Positions 32,845 through 41,791 of a DNA stretch of 64,000 nucleotides are shown here, one piece after another. The notes beneath the pieces are model-generated. The model was not told the DNA's origin. It did no database searches and saw nothing but the letters and a program-made list of their open reading frames with translations. The stretch's first letter is position 1. Each line of letters opens with the position of its first letter. The translations under genes and the position numbers were made by a program. The stretch lies in NCBI GenBank assembly GCA_965216225.1, contig CBDCFF010000029.1, positions 62,001 to 126,000 of the forward strand, in the 5' to 3' direction. Source of the stretch: 3107 sp965216225 (lineage in GTDB: Bacteria; Pseudomonadota; Alphaproteobacteria; Rhodobacterales; Rhodobacteraceae).

Positions 32845-33809
32845 ATCCGTATCGCACGGATACGAATGCCTGGGAAATCCAATAGACAAGGGCATTTCCA
32901 CGGGCGACTTTCAGGAGGCTCTTGGGGCGCTGTTGGGGCCGAACGCGGCAGGGCTTTCATCGAGCACCATCTCGCGATTGAAAGCGGACTGGGGGGCGGA
33001 GTATGAACGCTGGCAGCGCCGCGATCTCAGTGCCCGGCGTTTCGTCTATGTCCGGGCCGATGGTGTCTATTTCCAACCGCGTATGGAAGAGCAGAAACAA
33101 TGCGTTCTGGTGCTGATCGGCGCGGATGAGTGGGGCCGCAAGGAGGTTCTGGGGCTCACCGACGGCTACCGTGAAAGCACGCAGAGTTGGCGCGAGTTGC
33201 TGCTCGATCTCAAGCGTCGCGGGCTGTCCCACGCCCCCGATCTGGCCATTGGCGACGGTGCCTTGGGGTTCTGGGCGGCGCTGCGCGAAGTCTTCGGCAG
33301 CACCCGGGAACAACGGTGTTGGGTTCACAAGACCGGAAACGTTCTCAACGCCATGCCCAAATCGGTGCAGGCCAAAGCCAAGGGCCACCTGCATGATATC
33401 TGGCAGGCGGAAACGAAGACCGAAGCCGGGGCCGCCTTCGATTTCTTCGTGGAAACCTACGGCGCGAAATATGACAAGGCGGTTGGGAAACTGACCAAAG
33501 ACCGGGCTGTGCTGCTCTCCTTCTACGGCTTCCCTGCTGAGCACTGGAAGCACATCCGAACCACGAACCCGATCGAGAGCACCTTCGCCACCGTCCGCCA
33601 CCGCACCGGCAAAACCAAAGGCTGCCTGAGCCGCAGGACCGGGTTGGCCATGGCATTCAAGCTGATGATGTCAGCGCAAGGAAAATGGCGAAAGCTCGAC
33701 GGCGCCAACCGCATGCCAGAGATCATTGAAGGGGTTGAGTTCACAGACGGGATCAAGCAAATTCAAAACGCCGCATGATCACACCATCAACAACTTTCGG
33801 GCATAGCTC

Positions 33810-33972
33810 ACTTCGAACGCATCCGGCTGACTTCATGAACGCCTGTAACTTCGCCCGAAGGCTCAAGACCCTCAGCGGCCTCACGCCCTGTGAATACATC
33901 TGCAAGGTCTGGACAACGGAGCCGGATCGTTTCATCCTGAACCCGATCCACCAGATGCCGGGACGAAACACC
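33810..33972 (+). pseudogene. C-terminal remnant of an integrase-type (IS481/IS3-like) transposase
   Basis: The frame reads FMNACNFARRLKTLSGLTPCE, YICKVWTTEPDRFILNP and IHQMPGRNT, the usual C-terminus of this group. It is bounded by the end of IS256-2 copy A and by IS110-2. The core is missing, and it does not match the IS481 element at 28747. Confidence 0.75.
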
Positions 33973-33999
33973 TTATGTGTCTCGTCCCTGCCATGGATT

Positions 34000-34035
34000 C
34001 CCCGTCACCGCTCCTGGCCAGGAGCGGTGACGGGG
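34000..34035. repeat. 36-nt perfect palindrome in the IS110-2 upstream non-coding region
   Basis: The left arm CCCCGTCACCGCTCCTGG is followed directly by its exact reverse complement. It lies 134 bp before the transposase ATG. The relic at 18040-18075 holds a related but imperfect palindrome. Same position and size as in IS110-1, but unrelated in sequence. Confidence 0.9.
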
Positions 34036-34168
34036 TGGGATACAGCGCTGAACACCTTGTGGCATGACCACGTTCTCCAGCAGGTTGATCCTGCCTCTCT
34101 TCACCGTCTCGAACAGTTGACGGCGGCCCGTTTTGCGGGACCGCGAAGCACAGGGAAGAGAGAGTGAC

Positions 34169-35133
34169 ATGATGGCTGAGATAACCATTCCCGGGATGGA
34201 TGTATCGCGCGACTGGCTGGATGGGTTCTGCCTTCCTGGCGAGAAGCGGTTCCGGCATCCGGACACAGCGGACGGCGATATTGCGCTGATCGCGATGATC
34301 CGGCGGTTCTCCGGTTCGCTCAAAGTCGGATTTGAGGCCACGGGTGGTCAGGAATGGAGGCTCTGGACAGAACTTGTCGGCGCAGGCATCGTGGCCGTGC
34401 AATTGCTGCCAGCACAGATCAGGGCCACAGATCAGGGCCTTCGCGCTTTGCCGGGGCACGCGCGCGAAGACTGATCGGATAGATGCGGAACTCATCGCCC
34501 GGTTCATGGCATTCCGACCGCAAGCCGGGCGGGAACTGCCAGACGAAAATCTGCGTATTCTCAGAACCTTGACGACCCGGAGAGGTCAACTCGTCGATAT
34601 GCGCAAGCGGCTCAAGGCCCGGATCGGAGCTCGAAGGAAGCAGGGCATTCCTGCCGGTGTCGAGACCATGGATGACGACCTGAAAGACCTGCTCGACACC
34701 CGGGTCGATGACATTGAACGGCGGATCGAAAACGTTATCGCGCGAGTGAAACCTCTTGCCCTGAGGGCGGGGCTTTTACGATCAATCCCGGGGATTGGCC
34801 CGGTCTGTGCGGCAATGTTGATCGCCGAATTGCCGGAACCCGGCCGGATGACATCAGGCGAAGCCGCTGCCATGACCGGCCTGGCTCCGATACCACATGA
34901 CAGCGGGGCGATGCGAGGCAGGAGAGCTATCGCCGGCGGCTGGCAGTCTCTGCGGCATGTGCTGTTCCCGGCTGCGCTGTCACAATCCGGTTCTCAAGCC
35001 TGTCGCAAAACGTCTCAAGGAGCGGGGGAAGCCGCACAAACTTGTCATAATTGCAATCGCACGCAGGCTGGTCACAATCGCAAACGCGATCATCAAAACC
35101 GGCATCCCCTGGCGCCAGCAGCTCACAGAATAA
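34169..35133 (+). pseudogene. IS110-family transposase, two frameshifts
   Basis: Three frames join: MMAEITIPGMDVSRDWLDGF to LRALPGHAR (34169-34470); TDRIDAELIARFMAFRP to WQSLRHVLF (about 34472-34970), including LLRSIPGIGPVCAAMLIAEL; and LKPVAKRLKERGKPHKLVII to WRQQLTE (to 35133). The DEDD N-terminus and the C-terminal helix-hairpin-helix and serine domain are all present. It must have decayed recently. Confidence 0.85.
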
Positions 35134-35168
35134 ACACAGTTGCTATGACATTTCTCTTGGAGGGGATC

Positions 35169-35795
35169 ATGGTTGGGATTGAACTGCGGACTGACTATAG
35201 TGCCGACGAATTGCGGGTTTGGCACGCAAATCGCATGACGCCAGGCAGGCGCGGCGACTGATGGCGCTTGCCGGTGTTGCTGATGGGATGACACGGACGG
35301 CAGCTGCTGCTGTTGGCTTGATGGATCGCCAGACGCTCAGAGACCGGGTGCATCGGTTCAATGACGAAGGTCTGGAGTGTTTGATCGACAGGAAAACCAC
35401 AGGCCCCAAGCCCAGGTTGACCTCGGAGCAACTGGCCACGCTCAAGGCAATTCAGCAGGACCTGATCCGGCGACTGACGGCGTGGTGCGGTGGCGCTGTG
35501 CTGATCTGGCCGCGCTCATCAAGGCCCGCCTTGATGCGGAATATCATGAGAACCCGGTAGGAAAGCTGCTGCATTCTCTTGGCTTTTCACACGTCAGCGC
35601 CCGGCCCCGGCATCCCGGGCAGGACCCCCGAACGATTGAGGCATTCAAAAAAACTTCCCGCACAAGCTGGCGGAAAGCCTGAAAGGCGTCTCCCCGGACA
35701 AGCCTGTTGAAATCCGGTTTCAGGATGAAGCACGCGTGGGTCAGAAGAACGGCCAGGTCCATCAGTGGGCCGCGAAGGGCACACGCCGTCGGCCG
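35169..35795 (+). pseudogene. IS630-type transposase remnant with several frameshifts
   Basis: Pieces in three frames join as one protein: MVGIELRTDYSADELRV; ARKSHDARQARRLMALAGVA and GLMDRQTLRDRVHRFNDEGL; LLHSLGFSHVSARPRHPGQD; and, after an A7 run near 35648, NFPHKLAESLKGVSPDK, EIRFQDEARVGQKNGQVHQW. The last contains the first catalytic Asp (QDEARVGQ). The remainder is lost where the IS1595 sequence begins at about 35797. Confidence 0.8.
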
Positions 35796-35893
35796 GTGGA
35801 ACTGCCATGACTGCAAATCCAGCTTCAATGTTCTCTCTGGCACGATCTTTCAAAAGACAAAAATCCCGCTTCAAAAATGGTTCCTCGGAATTG

Positions 35894-37270
35894 GAGTTAT
35901 AGCCGAAAGTTGGTGATGGCGCTGATTGGCGGCATATCATGGCGTTGTTCACGCGGCGCAATTCTCAGCAGAGAAAAGGATATGCCACATGACGAAGTCT
36001 ACCATCACGCCGTTGCCCGATCCATCGGGATTTTCGTCTGACCCGCTGACCGACATCCTGCAAACCGGCGCGCGCCAACTGCTCAAACAGGCGGTGGAAG
36101 CGGAATTGGCCACGCTCCTCGCCGCCCATGCCCGCGAGGTGACGGACGACGGCCGTGCGCGGCTGGTGCGCCATGGTCATCTGCCCGAGCGCGAGGTCAT
36201 GACCGGCATCGGCCCGGTACCAGTGAAGGTGCCGCGGATGCGGGACCGGGGCAATGTGGACGAAAAGATCCGTTTCGCCTCGTCGATCTTGCCGCCCTGG
36301 CTGCGCAAGACCAGATCGATTGAGGAACTGCTGCCGTGGCTCTATCTTAAGGGCATTTCCACGGGCGACTTCCAGGAGGCTCTTGGGGCGCTGTTGGGGC
36401 CGAACGCGGCAGGGCTTTCATCGAGCACCATCTCGCGATTGAAAGCGGACTGGGGGGCGGAGTATGAACGCTGGCAGCGCCGCGATCTCAGTGCCCGGCG
36501 TTTCGTCTATGTCTGGGCCGATGGTGTCTATTTCCAACCGCGTATGGAAGAGCAGAAACAATGCGTTCTGGTGCTGATCGGCGCGGATGAGTGGGGCCGC
36601 AAGGAGGTTCTGGGGCTCACCGACGGCTACCGTGAAAGCACGCAGAGTTGGCGCGAGTTGCTGCTCGATCTCAAGCGTCGCGGGCTGTCCCACGCCCCCG
36701 ATCTGGCCATTGGCGACGGCGCCTTGGGGTTCTGGGCGGCGCTGCGCGAAGTCTTCGGCAGCACCCGGGAACAACGGTGCTGGGTTCACAAGACCGGAAA
36801 CGTTCTCAATGCCATGCCCAAATCGGTGCAGGCCAAAGCCAAGGGCCACCTGCATGATATCTGGCAGGCGGAAACGAAGACCGAAGCCGGGGCCGCCTTC
36901 GATTTCTTCGTGGAAACCTGTGGCGCGAAATATGACAAGGCGGTTGGGAAACTGACCAAAGACCGGGCTGTGCTGCTCTCCTTCTACGGCTTCCCTGCTG
37001 AGCACTGGAAGCACATCCGAACCACGAACCCGATCGAGAGCACCTTCGCCACCGTCCGCCACCGCACCGGCAAAACCAAAGGCTGCCTGAGCCGCAAGAC
37101 CGGGTTGGCCATGGCATTCAAGCTGATGATGTCAGCGCAGGCCAAGTGGCGAAAGCTCGACGGCGCCAACCGCATGCCAGAGATCATTGAAGGGGTTGAG
37201 TTCACAGACGGGATCAAGCAAATTCAAAACGCCGCCTGATCACACCATCACCAACTTTCGGGCATAGCTC
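35894..37270 (+). mobile_element. IS256-family element 2, copy B, complete with 9-bp duplication
   Basis: The element is 1377 bp with terminal repeats GAGTTATAGCCGAAAGTTGG / GAGCTATGCCCGAAAGTTGG. TCGGAATTG occurs on both sides (35885-35893, 37271-37279). Removing the element and one copy restores the IS1595 reading KWFLGIGLMVNAKK. Confidence 0.95.
35989..37239 (+). CDS. IS256-family transposase, copy B (intact)
   Basis: I start at MTKSTITPLPDPSGF, which has AAAGGA 10 bp upstream; the longer frame begins in the terminal region. Motifs: RHGHLPEREVMTGIGPVPVK, the catalytic Asp in FVYVWADGVYFQ, the second Asp in DLAIGDGALGF, CWVHKTGNVLN, and the Glu in TTNPIESTFATVRHRT. The 416 residues are complete. 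It differs from copy A at a few positions only (for example WADG for RADG), so the two separated recently and this one may be the active source. Confidence 0.93.
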   Translation: MTKSTITPLPDPSGFSSDPLTDILQTGARQLLKQAVEAELATLLAAHAREVTDDGRARLVRHGHLPEREVMTGIGPVPVKVPRMRDRGNVDEKIRFASSILPPWLRKTRSIEELLPWLYLKGISTGDFQEALGALLGPNAAGLSSSTISRLKADWGAEYERWQRRDLSARRFVYVWADGVYFQPRMEEQKQCVLVLIGADEWGRKEVLGLTDGYRESTQSWRELLLDLKRRGLSHAPDLAIGDGALGFWAALREVFGSTREQRCWVHKTGNVLNAMPKSVQAKAKGHLHDIWQAETKTEAGAAFDFFVETCGAKYDKAVGKLTKDRAVLLSFYGFPAEHWKHIRTTNPIESTFATVRHRTGKTKGCLSRKTGLAMAFKLMMSAQAKWRKLDGANRMPEIIEGVEFTDGIKQIQNAA

Positions 37271-37545
37271 TCGGAATTGGCCTCATGGTCAATGCCAAAA
37301 AGAGCCTGTCAAGCTGCCAGTTGGCCCGCGACCTCGACATGACGCAACAATCGGCACTGTACATGCAGCACCGCATCCGCGCCGAAATGGCGAACAAGGA
37401 ACAGGACATTGTTCTGCAAGGCATCGTGGAAGCGGATGAAACCTATGTCGGCGGCAAGCCGCGCAAAGGCAATCGTCGTGACGACAACAGGCCGAACAAA
37501 CGCGGACGCGGCACGAAGAAAACACCGGTTATCGGCGTATTGGAA

Positions 37546-37770
37546 GGGACTTATATCCAAGACTTGACAACTGACATTGCAGATTAAAAATGGGGCCACG
37601 ATGTCTGAAGCAACACATAGAACAATGAGGTTCCGTTTAATCCCCGGCACGAGGGCGCGGGCGGAACAACTGTCTGCCGTGGCGGGAGCCTGCCGGTTCG
37701 TCTGGAACGACCTTCTTGACCAACAGCAACAGCTTTATGAAGGAGTTGTCAACTCATGTATATAAGTCCC
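37546..37770 (+). mobile_element. 225-bp MITE-like element with terminal repeats and 8-bp duplication
   Basis: GGGACTTATAT at 37546-37556 and its reverse complement at 37760-37770 are exact; the similarity extends inward to TTGACAACT on both sides (about 27 bp, three mismatches). TATTGGAA is duplicated (37538-37545, 37771-37778). It sits inside the IS1595 gene. It has no transposase; inside is only a TnpB N-terminus. Confidence 0.92.
37601..37765 (+). pseudogene. N-terminal fragment of an IS200/IS605-type TnpB (OrfB)
   Basis: The frame MSEATHRTMRFRLIPGTRAR, EQLSAVAGACRFVWNDLLDQ, QQQLYEG is the helix-turn-helix start of RNA-guided TnpB proteins. It ends after 54 residues in the right terminal repeat of the MITE-like element. 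The RuvC and zinc-finger parts are absent, so nuclease activity is excluded. Confidence 0.8.
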
Positions 37771-37960
37771 TATTGGAACGCGGCGGAAAAGTTGTTGCTC
37801 GGGTTGCCAATGACTTGTCGGGCCAAAGCATTCTTCGCTTCATTCAAAAGTCCGTTGATCCGTATGGATCACTCCTGATAACCGATGAACTGAAGGCCTA
37901 CAATCCGGTTAAAGCAACCTACGCACATGCCGTAGTCAATCATTCCGAATGCTACGCTGA

Positions 37961-38138
37961 GAGTTATAGCCGAAAGTTGGTGATGGCGCTGATTGGCGGC
38001 ATATCATGGCGTTGTTCACACGCCGCAATTCTCAGCAGAGAAAAGGATATGCCACATGACGAAGTCTACCATCACGCCGTTGCCCGGTCCATCGGGATTT
38101 TCGTCTGACCCGCTGACCGACATCCTGCAAACCGGCGC
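37961..38138 (+). mobile_element. IS256-family element 2, copy C, left-end remnant
   Basis: The first 178 bp, from GAGTTATAGCCG, agree with copies A and B, including the start MTKSTITPLPGPSGF to LQTGA. It then switches to an IS66 tnpB remnant. Its left end follows the IS1595 codons for CYAE. Confidence 0.9.
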
Positions 38139-38482
38139 CGGGCAACACGCGGGTGTGGCTGTCGGCGGGTGTCACGGACATGCGGCGAGGGTTCAATGAC
38201 GCTGGCGGCCCGGGCCGAGAAGGTTTTGGCCGAAGACCCGTATTCCGCTCCACCTGTTCGTGTTCCGGGGGCGGCGCGGCGATCTGTTGAAGATCATCTG
38301 GTGGGATTGCCAGGGAGCCTGCCTGTTTTCCAAGCGTCTTGTCGCACGGGGCCGGTTTGTTTGGCCTGCTGCTAAAGACGGCAAGGTCTGGCCTGACGTC
38401 GGCGCAACTGGCGATGCCTGCTGGAAGGGCATTGACAAGGCGCATTCCACAGCGGACATGGCGGCCTTTGAAAGCAGGGTAA
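38139..38482 (+). pseudogene. Degenerate IS66 TnpB remnant
   Basis: Pieces in several frames are recognisable: GNTRVWLSAGVTDMRRGF, then VFRGRRGDLLKIIWWDCQGA, ARGRFVWPAAKDGK and a last part resembling GIDWRIPQRTWRPL. Several small indels have destroyed the frame. It resembles tnpB of IS66 element 1 more than that of element 2. Confidence 0.75.
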
Positions 38483-38601
38483 TCAGGCGTAAATATCAAG
38501 TAGTATAGGCGTTTATGGTCTTCACATTCAGAGCGCAATTCTGACTGATAGAATAGCCATGTTGAACGCCCTTGATAACCTGCCAGAAGACCCCGTTGAA
38601 C
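38483..38601. other. Unassigned 119 bp between IS66 fragments
   Basis: The minus strand reads VFWQVIKGVQHGYSISQNC, then ALNVKTINAYTT, in one open frame of about 30 codons, which could be a gene tail. It is lower in GC than the surroundings. I do not recognise it. Confidence 0.3.
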
Positions 38602-38738
38602 GTAAGCGTCCGGTCTGACAGCCTTATTTCCTTGGTTTTCCGGGCTTCCAGCGTTTTGCGAGACTGAGGACTTCGAGTTTGAGTTTGTCGGTTTCGGGCT
38701 GATTGGGATCGAAGGTGCCGCCATACCAGTCTTTGAGA
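38602..38738 (-). mobile_element. IS66 right-end remnant, inverted against IS66-2
   Basis: It is the reverse complement of 44208-44344, the last 137 bp of IS66-2: the end GTAAGCGTCCGGTCTGACAGCC plus the coding tail of the ORF-3-like passenger (DWYGGTFDPNQPETDKLKL to PRK). It abuts the left end of IS66-2, so two copies of this element meet head to head here. Confidence 0.9.
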
Positions 38739-38824
38739 GTAAGCGTCTGGTCTGGCTGCCCTGCCTGAGGCCGCAGATGTCAGATAGTGTCCATGATCGT
38801 TAATGGACATTATCGAGGTCAGAT

Positions 38825-39175
38825 GTGGGCAGGAAGAAGCGCCGGAACTGGAGCAATAACGAGAAGCGGATGATCTGTGCGCAAACGCGGGTTCCGGGGA
38901 TTTCGGTTAGTCAGGTTGCGCGGCGGTATGATGTGAATGCCAATCTCGTGTTTACGTGGCTGAGGGATGGGCGGTTTTCGCCTGATGGCGATACACAGAA
39001 GCAGGTTTTCTTTCTGCCGGTCGAGATAATTTCGGATGTGCGGCATGAAGCCGCGCCGCCGGTTGTGGCATGCGGCAGGATTGGGTTTGATCTTGTTTGC
39101 GGGCACCGGCTTTGTGTCAGCGGGACTTACGATCCCGATGCCCTTGCCGGCCTGATCCGTGGCTTGTCCGGATGA
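38825..39175 (+). CDS. tnpA: IS66-family accessory protein TnpA (element 2)
   Basis: The 116-residue protein starts at GTG (MGRKKRRNWSNNEKRM). The helix-turn-helix region is VPGISVSQVARRYDVNANLV followed by FTWLRDGRF. An inverted repeat (GTGTCCATGATCG / TAATGGACATT, around 38787-38813) precedes it, as in element 1. The end overlaps tnpB by four bases (ATGA). Confidence 0.88.
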   Translation: MGRKKRRNWSNNEKRMICAQTRVPGISVSQVARRYDVNANLVFTWLRDGRFSPDGDTQKQVFFLPVEIISDVRHEAAPPVVACGRIGFDLVCGHRLCVSGTYDPDALAGLIRGLSG

Positions 39176-39519
39176 TCCCGGTACCGTCGAACACGAAGGT
39201 GTGGCTGGCTGCCGGGGTAACGGATATGCGCCGGGGGTTTGCGACGCTGGCGGCTCAGGCGGAACAGACGCTGAAGCAGAACCCTTATTGCGGCCACATG
39301 TTCGTTTTCCGTGGACGGCGTGGCGATCTGATCAAGATCATTTGGTGGGACGGTCAGGGGGCCTGTCTGTTCTCCAGGCGATTGGAGAAGGGCCGGTTTG
39401 TCTGGCCTTCTGCAAAAGACGGCAAAGTCGCATTGACACCGGCCCAGTTGGCGATGCTTCTGGAGGGCATTGACTGGCGTATTCCGCAGCGCACATGGCG
39501 GCCATTGAAGGCGGGATAA
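39172..39519 (+). CDS. tnpB: IS66-family accessory protein TnpB (element 2)
   Basis: The 115-residue protein has family-typical length and motifs: IPVPSNTKVWLAAGVTDMRR, VFRGRRGDLIKIIWWDGQGA, RRLEKGRFVWPSAKDGK and LLEGIDWRIPQRTWRPLKAG. It begins at ATG overlapping the tnpA stop. It is intact. It is clearly diverged from the tnpB of element 1, so the two IS66 elements are different types. Confidence 0.92.
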   Translation: MIPVPSNTKVWLAAGVTDMRRGFATLAAQAEQTLKQNPYCGHMFVFRGRRGDLIKIIWWDGQGACLFSRRLEKGRFVWPSAKDGKVALTPAQLAMLLEGIDWRIPQRTWRPLKAG

Positions 39520-40243
39520 TCTGGCCGGATCAGTGATTTGGGGATTCCCTAAAGCCCGTTGATTTGCCAGGTTTTGGCCATGATCGATGTGGCCCGAGCC
39601 TTACCGGAAGACCCCGATGAGTTGCGTGCTTTCACGCAGCTTCTGCTGGCCGAGGTGAAGTCTCAGGCGATGTTGATCGAGAAGCTCAGGCACCAGTTAT
39701 CCGGGCATCGCACACATAGGTTTGGCAGCAAATCCGAGAGCATCGAGCAGCTGCAACTGGCCCTGGAGAGCAGTGAGATTGCAACGGCAGCGATGACAGC
39801 CAAGTTACGCCTGCCTGAAGAGGAGCCGCCCAAAGACAAACCCAAGCGCCGCCCGATCCCGGATCATATACCGCGCCAGCACATCGAACTGGCCACCGGA
39901 GATGATGCCTGTGCGGATTGTGGTGGCAAGCTGCGCCGCCTGGGCGAGGATGTGACCGAGGAACTGGAATATGTTCCGGGGCGCTTCATCGTGAACCGCA
40001 TCACCCGGCCCCGCTTTGCCTGTTCGGGCTGCGACAGCTTCACCCAGGCACAGCTGCCATCGCGCCCGATTGAGCGCGGGCGTCCTTGCTGCGCGACAAA
40101 CAAGGTGAGAATCCAGCGTCAATCAGGATGAGAACGCGTGTGCGGGGGCTCGCAGGGAGGGCGTAGCCCGACTGGGGAGGCCCCGCACACGCGTTTTGCC
40201 CTTTTGGGGCGGGCCTGACGGTTGTGGCCGGCTCGGATAAGGA

Positions 40244-41791
40244 ATGATTTTCTGTGCAAGGGGATCGTTCATGCCGGGCTGTCATGTCACTGACCAACAA
40301 ATGAGGCTCTTCATGACGCTCAGATCGACCCATTCCGTTGCCGTTGCCGCTGCCAAGGCGGGGATCAGCCAGGCAACGGGCTATCGGCTGCAAGCTGACC
40401 CAATTTTACCATCACAGAAGAAGGCCCCTCGCGGCCGGCGGCGTCCGGACCCGCTGGCGGACATTTTTGATGCGGAGGTCGTGCCGCTTCTGCGGTCCTC
40501 ACCGGGGATCCGACCTGTGGCGGTTTACGAGGAGCTTCTGCGTCGGCATTCTGATCTGGGTACGGGCATCCGACGGACTCTGGAGCGACGGATACGCGCC
40601 TGGAATGCGGAACACGGCCCTGAACAGGACGTCATTTTCCGGCAGACCCACACACCGGGCAAAATGGGCCTGTCGGATTTCACCGCCATGGGCAAGTTGG
40701 GTGTGACCATTGCCGGTGAGGCACTGGGCCATCGACTGTATCACTTCCGGCTTGCCTATAGCGGGTTTCAGCACGCCCACGTCGTGCTGGGCGGCGAAAG
40801 CTATGTGGCGCTGGCTGAGGGATTGCAGAACGCCCTCTGGACGCTCGGCGGCGTGCCACACAATCATGGAACTGACAGCCTGTCGGCGGCCTTCAAGAAC
40901 CTGGATAAGTCATCCCGGGCCGATCTAACCGACCGCTTCGACGCCCTGTGCAACCATTATGGAATGACGCCGACGCGCAACAACAAGGGCGTCGCACACG
41001 AGAACGGTTCCATCGAGAGCCCCAATGGGCATCTGAAGCGCACCATTGAGGACGCGCTGGTCATGCGTGGGTCGCGCGACTTCGAAAGCTTGCAAGATTA
41101 TCGTCGCTTCATCGACGAGATCGTGGGCCGGATCAACGCCCGCAATGCCAAGCGTATCGATGCGGAACGTGCGAGCCTCAGACCTTTGCCGACGCGGCGG
41201 ACCACGGATTACGAGGAGATCACGTTGCGCGTCACTTCCTCCGGGGGCTTCACCTTGCGCAAGGTGTTCTACACCGTGCCATCCCGGTTGATCGGGCATC
41301 AGCTGCGGGTTCGGCTCTACGATGATCGGTTGGAGCTGTTCCTGGGAAGCTCTGCCCTGCTAACGCTGACACGCGGACGAGCCTCGAGCACCGGGAGCCA
41401 TGGGCACGTGGTCAATTACCACCACGTCATCCACTCCTTGCGCAAAAAGCCCATGGCGCTGATGGGGCTGGTCTATCGGGATCAGCTATTCCCGCGCCGG
41501 GCGTTCCGTAACATGTTCGCATTCCTGCTGGAGCAGACCAGTGAGAAGGCGGCGTGTCGCATGGTTGTCGATCTTCTGGCGCTGGCACACGAGCGGGGCT
41601 GCGAGGCTGAATTGGCAGCGCAGCTTGAGGAGGACCTTCGCCAGAAGCGCCCGCCTGACATGGCGGCCCTACGCGCAGTGTTTAGCCCATCACAAGACGC
41701 ACTCCCCCAAGTCGCGGTGCAACTGGCCGACCTGTCATCTTACGACCAGTTGGTCGGCGGTACGCCATCCGCTCAGGAGGTGACAGCATGA
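40244..41791 (+). CDS. istA: IS21-family transposase IstA (copy 2)
   Basis: The protein is the same as in copy 1 apart from Gln in PSQKKAP (codon CAG near 40417) where copy 1 has Arg. All core motifs (DFTAMGKLG, GTDSLSAAF, HENGSIESPNGHLKR) are unchanged, so both copies should be able to make active enzyme. It is coupled to istB through ATGA. Confidence 0.93.
   Translation: MIFCARGSFMPGCHVTDQQMRLFMTLRSTHSVAVAAAKAGISQATGYRLQADPILPSQKKAPRGRRRPDPLADIFDAEVVPLLRSSPGIRPVAVYEELLRRHSDLGTGIRRTLERRIRAWNAEHGPEQDVIFRQTHTPGKMGLSDFTAMGKLGVTIAGEALGHRLYHFRLAYSGFQHAHVVLGGESYVALAEGLQNALWTLGGVPHNHGTDSLSAAFKNLDKSSRADLTDRFDALCNHYGMTPTRNNKGVAHENGSIESPNGHLKRTIEDALVMRGSRDFESLQDYRRFIDEIVGRINARNAKRIDAERASLRPLPTRRTTDYEEITLRVTSSGGFTLRKVFYTVPSRLIGHQLRVRLYDDRLELFLGSSALLTLTRGRASSTGSHGHVVNYHHVIHSLRKKPMALMGLVYRDQLFPRRAFRNMFAFLLEQTSEKAACRMVVDLLALAHERGCEAELAAQLEEDLRQKRPPDMAALRAVFSPSQDALPQVAVQLADLSSYDQLVGGTPSAQEVTA

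Larger units (their letters stand above)
31739..32890 (-). mobile_element. IS110-family element 1 (inside IS256-2 copy A)
   Basis: The borders follow from comparison with copy B and are good to about 3 bp: the host reads CTCAAG | element | AAGGGCATTTCC. There are no terminal inverted repeats, as usual for IS110. The transposase is on the minus strand; about 220 bp of non-coding DNA (32668-32890) precede it and hold a 38-nt palindrome. Confidence 0.82.
31376..33778 (+). pseudogene. IS256-family transposase, copy A, interrupted
   Basis: The first part (MTKSTITPLPDPSGF... to ELLPWLYLK, 31376-31738) and the second (GISTGDFQEALGALLG... to KQIQNAA, 32889-33778) rejoin exactly as in the intact copy B. 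Catalytic Asp (FVYVRADGVYFQ), DLAIGDGALGF and NPIESTFATV are all still readable, so the only damage is the IS110 insertion. Confidence 0.92.
31281..33809 (+). mobile_element. IS256-family element 2, copy A, split by an IS110 element
   Basis: The left end GAGTTATAGCCGAAAGTTGG and the right end, reversed, GAGCTATGCCCGAAAGTTG, match copy B (35894-37270). Element IS110-1 lies within it, between about 31739 and 32890. No target duplication is seen at the outer flanks. Confidence 0.9.
33976..35150 (+). mobile_element. IS110-family element 2
   Basis: The left border lies near TGTGTCTCGTCCC (33976-33988), inferred because the homologous remnant at 17905-18099 ends there. The right border is not defined precisely; it lies between the end of coding (35133) and the IS630-type remnant at 35169. 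It is a different IS110 type from element 1. Confidence 0.75.

Noticed and set aside
37601..37765. A functional RNA-guided TnpB with guide RNA
   Set aside because: Only the N-terminal 54 residues exist; RuvC and zinc-finger parts are missing.
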